64,000 nt of DNA from Kappaphycus alvarezii (taxonomy: Eukaryota; Rhodophyta; Florideophyceae; Gigartinales; Solieriaceae), in the NCBI GenBank assembly GCA_002205965.3, contig NADL03000470.1, positions 1 to 64,000 of the forward strand. Direction: 5' to 3'. The position numbers were made by a program, and so were the translations under genes. The notes beneath the pieces are model-generated. The model did not search any database, was not told where the DNA came from, and worked only from the letters and a program-made list of their open reading frames with translations. Below are positions 10,798 through 22,520 of this stretch, one piece after another. The first letter of the stretch is position 1, and each line of letters begins with the position of its first letter.

Positions 10798-11436
10798 ATG
10801 ATATCATGTGACCTTCTAAGGCACTGGAGTAACGACAAGGCTTTGTTGGCACTTTCTATGGTCTCTGGAAGCGTAAGTTTCACAGTAGACCATTACAACT
10901 ATGTTAAAGACATAATCGATCTTGATTTTTTCCATACAGGGTATAACTTGGAATCAGATTCATCACCACCAGATACTGATGAGCAAGTCACAGGTCTTGG
11001 TGCATTCGTGAGTGATGCAATGGAAGATGACCTTCAAAGACAATGAAAACTCCCTAACTACAAGAAAATCAGCAGGTTGAGGACTAAATTACTCAAACAT
11101 TGCTTTCCAGCAAGTGTTGTGGCTGATTTCAGCAAAACCAGTTTTAATTTCGGAGTACTCCGACGAGAACTTAATTTTTCAATACCGGATAACGTCCAAA
11201 CATCGGATAATTATGATAGCAGTGAGAACGCTGAAGATGATGGCAACGATATTCCTACACAAGGGACTACCATCGATTTCACGACAACAGGTGAAGGTCG
11301 TCTCGCTTCTGGTCGGATAGTACTTACGAGTTCGTGGGCGAGGTATGATGTCAAAAATACAGTCATGTTCACAATTATGTATGGTGAGGATCTCCTTAAT
11401 CCTGATGAACAAGATGGACGCCGGAAACAATGGTGA
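10798..11436 (+). pseudogene. N-terminal segments of TNP2-like transposase
   Basis: Two consecutive frames (10,798-11,046 and 11,077-11,436) separated by a TGA and a frame change. The first holds DLLRHWSNDKALL and HYNYVKDIIDLD, which resemble the region ahead of the catalytic domain in TNP2-type transposases. The second is S/T/D/E-rich with two possible sheet-forming segments. The upstream acidic stretch (IPLEDEATDRDSSQEDH, near 10,600) is in another frame and ends at a TAG about 70 bp before the first segment. Decay is the simplest explanation. Confidence 0.35.
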
Positions 11437-11778
11437 GACTATTCCAACTTTGAATAACCCCACCATCGAATTAAGCCCATTTGTGAAATACAGATTGAGA
11501 GTTCTGCATGCTGATGGTGGCGTACATATTGATCGTAGTGGGTCCCAAATAGCAGCTCATGCTGGTACCGGCGTGTAGATATTTGTTGATGACAGTTTCA
11601 TCTCTGCATTGCGTCAGGTCGTCTAACCATAGGTGATGAAAGTTACAGGAGTATTGGTATCCTTGGTCCGACTTGGACGGCCTGTGCTGTTACCGAAGGG
11701 TCTGAGAGCGTCGATGCCATTCTAATATCTAGTAGTACAACTGGCACTGAGAAAGTCATTATCAGCAAATATCCAGGT

Positions 11779-12591
11779 GTGGAGCATCGCTATGAGCGTG
11801 ATGACCGTTCGGATAGAGAACGTAATGATGTCAACTTGTTCAGACTTGGCGATTTTTGTACCATTTTCAGATCATCTTCGAATCTTATCCATCAAGATGA
11901 GTCCTCCGCACCTTTCCACGGTACTATGGAGCAAGGTACGAGTTTAGTAGGGGTCTTAAGTCATGTATTCTGGAGATATGAACGCGTATCGGCAACAAGG
12001 AACATAACCTGGTTTACTGTCAAACAATCGGATGGGCCAGTAAGTTCTATTTGCCAGCATAGCGTGAGGTCTATCCATGAATCGCAATTTGATCAATCTC
12101 AGACTATTCCGGAGTGGAGTACTCCTGATCGCAGGAATATGGCTGGAAGCTCAAATCATGGGTTTCTTGCTAATGGTGTGCCATATTTCGTTTACCGTAT
12201 GCTGCTTTGTTGTGATGATTTCAACCCTTTTTCCACCATGTGTCCTCAAGGTTCGGCAGGGGGTGTATATCTTTTGCCCTTAGGTCTCCCACCAGAATTG
12301 AGAAGAAGCAGTAGCTCGATTAGAGTAATCCTTCTCACACCACCAGGTGTATCAAGTAACAAAGTTCTCTCGTATGTTGTGGACGACCTCGTAAACGGTA
12401 CTGTGAACGGGGTAGACGTTGAACTTTCTGACGGCACTCCTTGTAAGGTATTTCTGGATGTTGTGGTCTTTATTGGCGATTATCCTGCTGTTGCACATAC
12501 TGTCGATGTTCTCGGACATAACGAAAGTTCTCGGTGTACACTCTGTACTTTTCGCAGACTTCCAAAAGACACAAAATTTGAATCAAGATAA
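11779..12591 (+). CDS. TNP2-like transposase, central domain
   Basis: ATG-initiated open frame of 270 codons, the longest in this part of the window. Recognisable features in order are: CCDDFNPFSTMCPQGSAGG (residues about 145-165), LPLGLPPELRR, a V-I-L-L-TPPG segment, a DDLVNGTVNGVD loop, DGTPCKVFLDVV, then GDYPAV and GHNESSRCTLCTFRRL. The order of a DYPA motif, a GH and a paired Cys-x2-Cys is typical of TNP2-type transposases, where the Asp residues belong to the DDE-like active site. It stops at 12,589, and the protein resumes after a short gap at 12,703. The ATG was kept because upstream frames (11,590-11,778) have stops. Confidence 0.5.
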   Translation: MEHRYERDDRSDRERNDVNLFRLGDFCTIFRSSSNLIHQDESSAPFHGTMEQGTSLVGVLSHVFWRYERVSATRNITWFTVKQSDGPVSSICQHSVRSIHESQFDQSQTIPEWSTPDRRNMAGSSNHGFLANGVPYFVYRMLLCCDDFNPFSTMCPQGSAGGVYLLPLGLPPELRRSSSSIRVILLTPPGVSSNKVLSYVVDDLVNGTVNGVDVELSDGTPCKVFLDVVVFIGDYPAVAHTVDVLGHNESSRCTLCTFRRLPKDTKFESR

Positions 12592-12702
12592 GGATATTCA
12601 ATCTCGATTTCTTCGAAGCATTCTCTATTCCTACTCAATGCCGCTAGACACGAAGTACTTCGACGAAGCGGAATAAATGACTGGGAATGTATCTACCTTG
12701 GT

Positions 12703-13583
12703 ATGACGAATACATCAAATGTTTCCGCTACAAGTTGTACACTGGTTCAGAAATCTCCTAATCTAGATGATGTCCGAGCCAGAATACCACTCAATGACAA
12801 CAAATGTCCTGTCGTAAGTGGCTACTTTGATCCGTACAGGTCAAATCATGTAGCTCCAGATCATTTTCTCTCTGCAATAGCTCAGAACATCCTATCCTGT
12901 ACATATGCAGCACTTCATACGTCCGAAGAAAGGCAATTAGCGAATACAGCTGTTTTGGACGCACTAAAGCGTAACGGGTTTGTGTCTCAGAAAGCCGTAT
13001 TCACCGAGAAGAAAAAGTCTCTGAACAGTATGACCCTCGCAGGTGTGTCTTCAGTCCTCAGCGCTGCAGTACCTGTTTTCAAGCGGATAATAATCCTTGA
13101 AGACGAATCCTCTCTCGTCAAGAAATGTGTCTCCGCAATGGAAAAGCTGCAATCTCTGGTCGGTTCTACGTATTGGTGGCCAGAAAGAGATTTTGACGGT
13201 GAGGAATGTACTGACTTCGTAACAGGAGAGTTACGGTCAGAATATATTGCTGAACTGAGCCAGATGGCAAGAAATTACGTGCAAGAGGTCAACGAGTTGT
13301 GCAAGCTCTCGGATTATATCAGGGTTATATTGATAAGCCAAACTTGCACCGTTCTATAGAGTCTTATGACTTCACCATTGCAGCTTTTGGTCATTGCCGT
13401 GAGTTCATGGAGCTCGTTTTTGAGGCCACACACCCACCTCTTAAGCGGTGCATCGCTACAAGTAATCACCATGATGCCCATTTGCTTGCGGTGGAACATA
13501 GTTTGTGTTCTGATTGGCTTTGCTTTCTTGCAGTAGTGCATAGTATGGCCATGTGCAACACTTCCGAGACGCAGGGTTTGTAA
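12703..13583 (+). pseudogene. TNP2-like transposase, C-terminal half (frameshifted)
   Basis: Frame 12,703-13,359 (218 codons) contains FDPYRSNHVAPDHFLSAIAQ, resembling the stretch after the DYPA/GH block in TNP2-like transposases, followed by helical sequence and YWWPERDFD. Around 13,300-13,330 the coding character moves to another frame (13,299-13,583), which reads DKPNLHRSIESYDFTIAAFG, then FEATHPPLKR and HDAHLLAVEH. The KPxxH block is a family signature, so a frameshift inside a single ancestral frame is likely. Confidence 0.45.
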
Positions 13584-13758
13584 TGGAAAAGTATAGAGCG
13601 ACTTCTGCTTAGTACAACCACAGACTTTCTCGATAACGATGACAGTTAATTCTTTAAGAATGTTGATCTAGTCCTACGCAATCTTTTCAAGAAGTCCCTG
13701 ATGAAAGGATGGACAAAAGACATCCGTACAGATGCTTTCAGGCTAAAAATTCATCTCA

Positions 13759-14401
13759 GTGGATAGGGAAACTGAAGTTCAAGAAAAGTTAACATTGCAG
13801 TACGTTAGTTTCATGGGGAAGTTGACATTTGACCATATTGTACAATATGTGACAAACAAGTTTGAAACGGAGTACCCAGTTATGTCCGAAGCAGTGTCTA
13901 AATATAAAATGTACTTGGAAGCGAAAAGAATTCGACGTAAAAGAGGCGGTCAAGTCGTTGGAAATCAAATGGGTTCAATACGTTGAGTATAGATTGCGCT
14001 TTTCAGATTCTTTCGACTGAGAAAGACAGCAGATTTTTCTTGGTTCAAAAGTCAAATTCAGGAAGTGCTTCCTTGAAACCAGTCTACTTTGCTACGATTC
14101 TGTTTCTTCAGCGACTGCTGACCCTCTACTGGCTGTCTGTGTGAAATGCACTCTTCACAATTCCGGTATCGTGTATATACCAGGTGGTCTTGTCAGTACT
14201 GATCAGCTACAACTGATTGCGATTGAAGATAGTGCTAGAGGGGTTGGCCTGTATCATTGCTGTGATTTCAACATTACAAGCAACAACAATTGCCTTCTAG
14301 ACTACACCTTGCAAAGAGTCACACACTCGAGGTCTTTGCTGCAGAAAGGCTTCATGACAATTCAACATCTCCCGAATGGTTATATACCTGGAACTGCATA
14401 A
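13759..14401 (+). pseudogene. C-terminal tail of TNP2-like transposase
   Basis: Frames 13,759-13,986 and 14,141-14,401 continue the plus-strand coding character. The first ends in a basic stretch (KRIRRKRGGQ). The second contains GGLVSTDQLQLIAIED and LLDYTLQRVTHS and ends at a TAA at 14,399. About 150 bp between them has stops in all frames. An inverted repeat at 14,517-14,544 follows. Confidence 0.3.
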
Positions 14402-15390
14402 TATTTGATGTCAACATGAACGAGACACATGTGTCGTACAGTATCAGGTAAATGTCCGCTCCTGATCTTACAGCGATTTTTTTACAGCAGTACGGGTGTC
14501 CATGATGTTAAATGTTGATGTGATGTTTATGTCAACATCACATCGACAGGTCAACATCAGCAAACAACAAACACAACATCACATTGAAACAGCAACGCAA
14601 ATTAAAGTAATGTAATGTGCATTCTATGGTGTGAGATGAATAAATGTCCATTATTCTCTCAAAAAAAACCTGTTACTTATACACAACCGTACTTGAAAAT
14701 GCCACAGGCACAATATTAACCATTGATAAGGTGGCTTACTGATATTTATTTGTAATGTGTGGCTGAGGTTGGAAGTAACCATTATACAGATCGCTCCATT
14801 AGTCAATGGCACATGTTTGAATTCATCCCAAAAAAGGGCGCGCACCAGAAATTGATTGTGCAGATTTGAATCTCTGAGGATTGCGCACTGAGGTTCGCGT
14901 GAGTGTGGCATGCCCAACTTCTTCTTCATTATTTTCTCAACTATCGGTTCCCACGACAACAACTTCCAGGCGAACTTTCTTACCTTCCACACAAATCATT
15001 GTTCCGATGGATTCGAATCATGGTACCATGATTTGCTCCTCATCTCTCTTATTATTGCTTCTGTGTGCTGCTTCCATGTATTCTGACTGCACTGCGATAT
15101 CAATGGGATGAATCAAGAGTTACGGTACCACGCCTCTATTATCATACGTTTAAATTTTCGGTTTTCGAATCCCAGGAGTAATTTCTCGCGCAGTTGCGTG
15201 CGATTTGCAGTCAGCTCATGCTATTACTAACAGTCACCAGATGTCTTCGTGTTATCTCAGCTTCACAGCTAAGGGATGATTCCACGTGTGTGATCACAAT
15301 GTTATCAGCTGTTCAACTATTGTTTTGTTGTTTGTGCGTTGAGACGGTCACAGAACTTTCACTTTAAGAATGCCCGTTTGTCTCCAACAA
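14402..15390. other. No supported gene; inverted repeat and palindrome
   Basis: An 11-bp perfect stem at 14,517-14,544 (GATGTGATGTT/AACATCACATC) and a 16-bp perfect palindrome at 15,017-15,032 centred on GGTACC. A short frame ending at 15,111 starts at ATG 15,009 and reads MICSSSLLLLLLCAAS, which is signal-peptide-like but too short to call a gene. Confidence 0.4.
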
Positions 15391-16422
15391 CCATGAGGTC
15401 GTTCACGCCGTATTTTCTTGCGATCATGCTGGTACCAGCAGTATCATTTCAAAAATGGTTTATCGACGGAGATCTGCAGAACTCATGAGGCCACTCACGG
15501 CGTATCTGCTTGCGATCATGCTGGCCAGCAGTCTCACTTGAAGAACACACCTTTATCTCCAACCCTCACGCACACCTTTTCGCGTCGCTTCAGCTGTGTT
15601 ACTTTAAGAATGCTGTTTCGGATGTGGGGAGTTAAGCGCTCACGAGCAGATCAAGGTAGAACCGTGGTTGAAACTTTGGTTGAGGCTGGCTGGGTTAAGC
15701 CGGCCGCTCCAAACCAGGGTTTATATAGAACTGAAAAAAGCTGCAAACTAAAAGAAAATGCAGTCTAATAGTAGCGATTTCAAAGGTGTTCCCGTAAAAC
15801 AGCCCTGACGGTATCGTAAGTAGCGCTTTCAGAATTGTAGTCGGCACGAGTGACATACTCTGACAAGATGTAAGAAGTACATTGGTCCAGGTGGCATGGG
15901 ATAGCAAGGCGACTTTTGATTGGTAAAGCAATGATATAATATCCCAGTATGCAACTCGCCCGTAACTATTCCAAGTGTACCAATGGGTCAAACGCTGTCT
16001 TCAGAACTGTAAGGAAGGTGTAATGACAGCAAAGTACCTCGTAGCCCTGGATGCAAGGTTACCAGTGGTTTGAATCTACAATATAGTAGATGAAGTGAAT
16101 TCGTGTACAGCTGTAAGGTCTGTGAAGTGAAATACAACAGTTTTGTCTGCAATAGTAACTCGGTATTCTCTTGCGATCATGCTGGTACCAGCAGTCTCAC
16201 TTCGACACCGCTTGGTCTCGTTACTGTATGAGTTCATTCACGACGTACCTTCTCGCTCACTTTAAGAACGCATTTTCTCCTCATCTCCTGAGGTCATTCA
16301 CGCGTAACCCATCGCCATCATGGTGGTAGGTAGTGGAACTTCAAGAACACCGCTTCGTTTCCGTCCCGTGAGGTTGTTAACACAGTAACTTCTCTTGATA
16401 ATTCTGGTACCATCAGTGTCAG
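15390..16422 (+). repeat. Degenerate repeat array; units read like signal peptides
   Basis: At least six copies of one motif at 15,394-15,450, 15,485-15,541, about 16,160-16,206, 16,228-16,270, 16,288-16,350 and 16,368-16,422. The core is TGAGGTC-TTCACG-CGTA, then CTTGCGATCATGCTGG, TACCAGCAGT and CACTTyAAGAAC. In one plus-strand frame, unit 1 reads MRSFTPYFLAIMLVPAVSF and unit 2 MRPLTAYLLAIML. Unit 4 starts MSSFTTYLLA, and units 5 and 6 have lost the ATG. Spacing is irregular, with a 600-bp gap between units 2 and 3. The palindrome TGCTGGTACCAGCA occurs at 15,427-15,440 and 16,180-16,193. Confidence 0.6.
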
Positions 16423-17945
16423 GTCAATACCGAGTTGCCGATGAATAGTCCTGTACGTGAGGTATGTAATCAACATTCACATATGCAAATTGCCGGTGTC
16501 ACTCCGCAACCGACAAAACTTTCGTATACGCTACGTTACAGTCAGACTAACCTTTGTTTTGTTTTGGTCGAGACATTTTTCATGTATCCTATTTGAATTA
16601 CATAGTAGAACAGAAGGTTTTATTGGTAGAACAGTAGTATGCTATGGTATTTGAATGAGTAAACAGAGTCCTCTGTTAGTCTCATCTGCATTGAACAACG
16701 TTTCAAGGTCAGTACAAGTACCAGGCTATGAAGATGTTCTCAGAGTATCGTGCACAGGATGAAAAAGCCTCAGACTTTGAAATCATCAAAGCAGATAATG
16801 TAAATTACTGTTGATAAACAAAGTTTCCGTCAATGTACGATCCAGTGTTTTTAGTGATACGAATTGATATGGAGATCGCTGGTACTACGTTACAACTTGG
16901 TGAATGCAAACAAAAAGTATATGACTGTACATTCATTATTAGAACTCACACTTCTTCTTCAAATTTAAACTAGTAGGCGGGAAAATTTGAGAATAGAGGT
17001 TTAAAATTATGAGGGGCACGCAATCAACTAGGAGCTAAGGAAATTTACGAGCAATGCGCTGATTAATTTATCGGAATCCCTTTTCTGCCCGCATGATACC
17101 ATGCGCAGCAAATAGAAGTCATTGATTGATGATTTTTTGATTAATCAAGAAGTATTACATATGCATGTCATTATATGTTATTTCTTTAAGAACTTACAAC
17201 GTAGTGGAGTAAAGCGAGGGTGATTCCACTCTCGTTTCAGTTGGGATAATATCTTTTCCACCAATATCTCTATGCCACACCCCTATCGGCGATCTCTGCA
17301 GAGGACTCCAACCCAATTCCAAGATATCTGGGTTAGATTTACCAACTATATACGCCAAATTGCACGTCAACTACACCCCACAATACGACAATGCACCAAT
17401 AATAACTGCATCCCATCCATTCTCTTGAAAATATACATTAGGAAATATTTAAAGATGTGATTTGAGAACGTTTCTCGCTTGGTTTTCTCGTTTCTTTACT
17501 CCAATGGGCTAGAAGGATATTTAAATGCAATAAACACGCGACACATTTCAATTACGGACTCTAAGGTTTTCAAATAGAGAATCACCACTGTCCACAGATG
17601 TGGCTCCTCTGTACGATGTTTGCTTTTTCGGCCATACATACAAAAAATATCCAAACCCTAGATTCATCTAATTCACAAATGAACGTGTTTAATACTTCTT
17701 CCACTCTTGGTCACTTAATAAAACCTTGCCGAACACCAAGAGTTCAGTAGATTGCAGTTTTTAATCCATTGATCAATGCTTGACCACCCAAGCTCGAGAA
17801 ATAACTACACAAGATGTCAAGAGTTGAATCACATACTCTTGAGATGCAACTCATCTATTTCATTCATATCATAAACACGCAATCAGCGATGTTTCAGAAG
17901 GCACATAATACCAAGGTATTTTCATGCCTTTAGGATGATTTTGTT
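16423..17945. other. No supported gene
   Basis: AT-rich, with only short frames (16,457-16,654 and 17,272-17,460) lacking protein-like composition. I see no LTR, inverted repeat or known motif. Confidence 0.5.
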
Positions 17946-18960
17946 CTCTATTCAACTATGGAATGCCCAAATTCGTTTCGGATAACTTCAAGCAGATGGC
18001 GATTGAGAGTATTGGTGAGGATTTCTGGAACCATGAATAACTTGGAACAGTAACATACCATTAGTGTTCCTTTGTCAGCATGCTCCTTCAAATTTTGCGC
18101 CTTATCACGACATAATTTTCATGGCGCTCTTCAGATGATACCCACTTTACAGCTTCTTGGTTGCCTTCGGCGGCGAATATGCCCCTCATCAGGAAACAAT
18201 TCTTCTCTTTCCATGCAATGAATCCAGGCAACCATTTTTCATATCTCTGAAAATGCAGTAGACCCAGCTCCCGTCGGGGACAGGCCATGGCTTGGCTGAC
18301 TTCCACGCTACAGTGCTTCTACCAAGTTGCAAAAGCACGCCAGTTTTTGACTGTCGATCAACGCGGTTACCTGCTCGATAGTCATTAGAGGACCCTTCCA
18401 GACCTGTTTTGTTCCTACGTGCATTAATCCATATACCAATGTTTTCCGTGCCCGACAAGTACCGCAAAACTCTCTTCAGTGTATCCTATCGATGATAAAA
18501 CGGACTTGATGTATATTCGCTCAGCGGGGAGACCGAGAAGCAAATAATCGGTCTCGGGCTGATTTCTAAAGGCGATTAGCAACCTAGCAGTTCCCGTTAA
18601 TGTCTTTGATCCGCTTGAGGGCTATCATACTCCGCAGATACGCGTGGAATCCATTCACACGTAGGGGTTGATGCCAGATTACACATCTACATTACAAAAA
18701 GCTGGAGTAACTGCTTGATATAGCTCCCTTGTGAGATCCAAGCACCATCTGGGCCACGACTGAAGCTTAACCCTGGAATACGGCGAATATAACCCATATA
18801 TTTCACATCTCCGCACTATGAGAGTTCCTTCCTCACACTCTGAACCTCTACAATATTATCACAGACAACCATAAATTGCTTCTTTTGTATAAAAATCGAA
18901 CTAACTTATCTTCTCGAAGCCAAAGGAGTTCCTCACTTAGATCCACTTCTGATGGCATTG
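17945..18960 (-). mobile_element. Ty1/copia pol remnant (RT end and RNase H)
   Basis: Read on the minus strand from about 18,930. The stretch around 18,720-18,800 gives GLSFSRGPDGAWISQGSYIK followed by QLLQLF, matching the copia RT segment (LGI-x-Q-x-x-YI-x-x-L-x-x-F). From 18,470 it gives RYLSGTENIGIWI, then a DRQSKTGVLLQLG and VAWKSAKP block typical of the copia RNase H (RYLxGT ... DRxSTxGxxxxLG ... WxSxKQ). Several stops and frameshifts interrupt it. No LTRs were found. An old fragment. Confidence 0.75.
18189..18467 (-). pseudogene. copia RNase H fragment
   Basis: Open frame of 92 codons starting at the RYLSGT motif. It carries the recognisable DRQSKTGV and TVAWKSAKPW blocks; the Gln of the usual WxSxKQ is replaced by Pro, and the following SSTEAEY block is disrupted by a frameshift. 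The neighbouring frame (18,088-18,306) continues the C-terminal part (EERHENYVVIRRKI). In an intact element this domain removes the RNA strand during reverse transcription. Not functional here. Confidence 0.7.
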
Positions 18961-19640
18961 CATGGGAGCATGTTTCAACCTTTAAAAAGCCCATTGAAGC
19001 GTCAGCATCTCGTTACTCTTGTGAAACTTAATTACAGGCGGAGATCTGACGTAGACATCCTCGTCAACTGTTCTATGCAAAAATCCGTTCTTACATCAAC
19101 TGATGGATATAGTACCCCTTTTGCCCGCCGGAGTCAGAAAAATATGAGCGGTAGTAAATTCCGCTACTGGGGCGAACATTTGATGGACTGCTCACTTCAT
19201 CAAATGCATCAAGATCATGCGCGCTATTTTTTAAGTTCAAATTCCGTCGCCATCTATTTTTCTCGAAAAAAGAACTTAGTTGATAATCGCTTTATCCATA
19301 ATGAACGGGGAACAACCAAACTCTCGCAATGATGTCAGCCAAGAGTCTGTCGCTGAATTCCACTCAGTGGCATCTTCCTCGTAAAGGGCCTCCTCAACTG
19401 TAAATGGGATCAGCATCAGTTTGTTCGATACAGAATTTAGCAGATGCAGATGTTCCTGTATGTTCCTAATTACGTTTTTCATTCGGGGGTGGGTTATATG
19501 TCAAGAAATTTCCGATCATTTCATCAGCCATCTCGGAAATAATTCTGCTCGGACCCGTAGCACTATCAGTATCACCGGCAATTACTTCAACTTCCACCAT
19601 CTCTGAGCTCCGAAATGGACCATAACTGGTCGTCCCAGAC
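18960..19640. other. No supported gene
   Basis: A plus-strand frame at 18,952-19,332 (126 codons) and a short minus frame at 19,276-19,482 have no recognised motif. The region separates the copia and gypsy remnants and may be further retroelement debris. Confidence 0.4.
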
Positions 19641-21770
19641 ATCTTGAGTAGGGACGCTGTTTACAAGCCTCTTTGTCAAAGATTCTACGTCAAAATGTCA
19701 CAAGTCAGCCTAGAAATAGCTGAAAGGATTGAAGAAAAAGAACGGGTGCCAGCAGTCCTCGAAAAAAGGGAGGAGTGTAATTTCGCTGCCGAAGGAGGAG
19801 ACAGGTCTGTACAACCAATCCCGTTGAAAAAGACATGCGATGTAAATATTGGTCTCGACCAAAGAAAGGAGTTTGGAAACTTGTTGAATATTATCAAAGT
19901 GATAATTCGACTTCTTACTCTATATGATAATGTCATCGGGATATAAGATGAAAAATAAGTCAATCTATTCCTTAATTTCATTCATTACGTTAATAAAAGT
20001 TTCCGGGTCATTAATGAGTCCAAACTTCAGAACAAGAAATTCAAAGTGTACAAATCGTGTTCTAAGGAGGTCAAATGGAATCAATTCTTCGTGTAGTCTA
20101 ATCTGGTGATAACTAGATCTAATCTAACTTTTGCTGAAGTACTTTGATCTCTTAAGCTGGTTGAAAATGTCGTCAATGCGTGATAAGGGATAACTTTTTT
20201 TCACAGTAAGCTGATTTAGAGCTCTATAAATCACTACAACTCCGTAGACCATTAACCATTTTGCTCGCAAAAAAATATTAGCTCCGCAATAGCTCTTATT
20301 CGCTCTAATAAACTCATCTTAAAGTAGCTCTTCCATGTTTTTTCGGAATTCTGACAACTCTCTGTCAGAAATTCTATAGAGCCCTTTTTCCTGTTTTTTC
20401 TCTTCTATGTTTTTTCTCTTTCCTGTAATTATATTTCAAACCCCTGCTTCCCTCCCCATAGCAAATCTCTTGGGTGCTTCTCTGGAAATAAATCAGAAAA
20501 CATTTCCAAAATCTACTGTGCATCTCTATGGTACACTGATGCTCTTTTTTCACTATAATCTAAAAGTCTTAGTAAAGCTGAAATCAATTCATTTCTTCAT
20601 CTAAATCGCTAACAATAGTATTGAAAGATAAAAAAGACTCTGCACGGCATCATAATCAATAACTACGTATCAATTTCCCTTATATTTGGGTTTCACCTCG
20701 TTATTAAAGTAATCGATTTTTTCCATACGATGAACACCATTCCTTTACATAAGCTTCATCTTAACGCTTTAATAGGTTTACGAAAAAGTACATCGGTTCA
20801 GCACAGGTCTCAATCTGTACTCGGACAAAATTAACCAATTCTTGAAGTTTCTGTTCCACACTGTCGGTCATTTCTGCAAGCTCTCTAGAATCTATGGTGC
20901 TTATAGGATGATTCTTGTAAGTTGACTCACTCAGAAATTTGATCTCACCACCAGGATCTATAAGGAACTTTCCTGGCGCACCAGAAATTATACCTTTAAA
21001 ACCGAGAATGTCCTTGTGATTTCTCTCAAATACAGGGGAAAATGTTTCAATGAACATTGCATTCGACCTGATTGTGGGCAAAATGGATCTTTATATCTGC
21101 TTAAATGATAAATTTCGGATTTTTTGCACGTTTATAGGGTGTATAATCTTTTGTCAGTGAAATGAACTGACTAGGGACCATTAATCAGTTCTTCTAGTCT
21201 TTTAGACAGTTCTTGGCCATGTTGTCATTCTATCTGCACCTGAGACAGAAAACTTCGCGTATATATCTTTCACGTTCTGATTTGCCCAGTTTCTGTAATT
21301 TGGGCGTAAATTTTTTAAGCCCCGGTATTACTTCTATGCTCCTAATTTCCATTGTTATTGGACCGCTGTTTTCAGCAAAAGAGAGTCCATTTCCATTCTT
21401 TCCTCCCGAAGACGTTAGTAGGTGCTTCGTCCAGAACGCCGATAGGAGGATTCTACTCGCTCTGCATCTCTTATTAGTTCGGAGAGGCTTGCTTACTCTT
21501 CGGTGCACAATGCTTCCAGATGTAGGGCTTCAAACCGCTAGAGCAACGATCCCTTTAATCTTTCACTCCAATGTCGGAGATTTCCGGTATAATTTGGTTA
21601 GATTCTTCTTTGAAGGTAGAAAAATCTTTCAATTGTTTTCAGCTGGCAAGCTTGTCTCGTGCAATCTTCTATTTGTTCATTGTTTCGAATCGCTGGGTGA
21701 AAGAACACTAAAGCGTCTTCCAGCAATTTATTCACTTCCGTCTTCTATTTTGGGGTGAACCATCGACCAC
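19640..21770 (-). mobile_element. Decayed Ty3/gypsy element (element 5): gag end, protease, RT
   Basis: Minus strand. At about 21,190-21,245 the sequence reads a CCHC knuckle with a stop inside it (CLRCR ... MAKNCLKD). The protease block at 20,928-20,972 reads FLIDPGGEIKFLSES, where the usual D-S/T-G-A is D-P-G-G. The RT at about 20,360-19,940 reads [20 protein letters not shown] and YHQIRLHEELIPFDLLRTRF, matching the Ty3/gypsy DYRxLNxxT and YHQIR blocks. It then gives LKFGLINDPETFINVMNEI. There are many stops. No LTR was recognised. It belongs to a lineage different from elements 1-4. Confidence 0.75.
20761..21081 (-). pseudogene. Ty3/gypsy protease fragment of element 5
   Basis: Frame of 106 codons with the active-site-like LIDPGGEIKFLSES near residues 40-54. 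In retropepsins the motif is D-[ST]-G-[AS]; here Ser/Thr is replaced by Pro. Flanking sequence has the expected beta-strand character (FKGIISGAPGKF). The frame is followed by a Gln/Glu-rich linker and then, after stops, the RT remnant. Domain call from motif only. Confidence 0.6.
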
Positions 21771-22520
21771 TCATGAGCATTCCCGGACAAATAGCTAGGA
21801 GCTTTGTTTAGTGGTTCAATACCATCTCTCGATCTGAAATATTTTTCGTCTAAAAATAGCAGCTACCAATTGATCCTTTCCCAGAAAAATTGATAGGCTC
21901 GTTTTTCTCTGGACCAGGCTGGCTTTCCAGGGATGCGTTGGTGGATGAAATGGCTTGTTTTCGTGTGTTCAGCAGTTAAATTTCCAAAAAGGATACCCTT
22001 TTTGCAGCACTTGCCAGCTCTGATTTATGTGCAACAATCCTGTTGCTTTCATGCTCGAGATTCTTATGCGGCAGCTGTACCATTTGTGGGATATACTGTA
22101 GAATGACGTGCGGCTGATCCATTGATTAGGCTTACAAGCCAATTACAATGTCTCTTCGGGTATCTCAGAAGAATTTTCGATGTTACATGTGTACAAGTGT
22201 GGAAAACGTGTCCATGTTTTCTGAAACGCCTGGAGTAACAGACGGTCGATTGGATGGAGCTCTGGCTAACTACCAGGATGTGTAGCGTGCAGAAAGGTGC
22301 CGGAAATGGATATAAAGCCATCGGTTTTTTTAAAACATGGACTTCAAAGCACACGTTAAAATGAGTGGAAAAACTGTCCAAATTTAATATTTTTTGTTCA
22401 TTTATCAGATCGCAAAAGTTTTTGTAAGTCGAGAGAAGGTGGTTCAATTTTTCTCTATTCTGCTACCTCAGGGTCTAAACGCAGTAATAAGCCACTCCAT
22501 GTTGAGGAGGATAGCATCAA
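21771..22520. other. No supported gene
   Basis: A minus frame at 22,064-22,447 (127 codons) has no recognised motif. The stretch lies downstream of the mariner transposase C-terminus and should contain that transposon's end, but I could not identify a terminal inverted repeat. Confidence 0.4.

Larger units (their letters stand above)
10300..14401 (+). mobile_element. TNP2/CACTA-like DNA transposon transposase region, decayed
   Basis: Plus-strand open frames between 10,300 and 14,400 read in order like the zinc-less TNP2-type transposases of plant CACTA and related eukaryotic elements: an acidic N-terminal region (10,540-10,730), LLRHW and HYNYVKDI segments (10,798-11,046), a long central domain ending in a GDYPAV ... 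GHNESSRC-x2-C signature (11,779-12,591), a PYRSNHVAPDH segment, and KPNLHRSIE (13,299-13,583). Frames change at least five times through stops and frameshifts or unseen introns. Terminal inverted repeats were not found, so the element's ends are unknown. The family call rests on motif recognition only. Confidence 0.5.

Noticed and set aside
15394-16422. CRISPR-like array
   Set aside because: Units are diverged, unevenly spaced and lack constant spacers. The DNA is eukaryotic, and the units read as peptides in a single frame.
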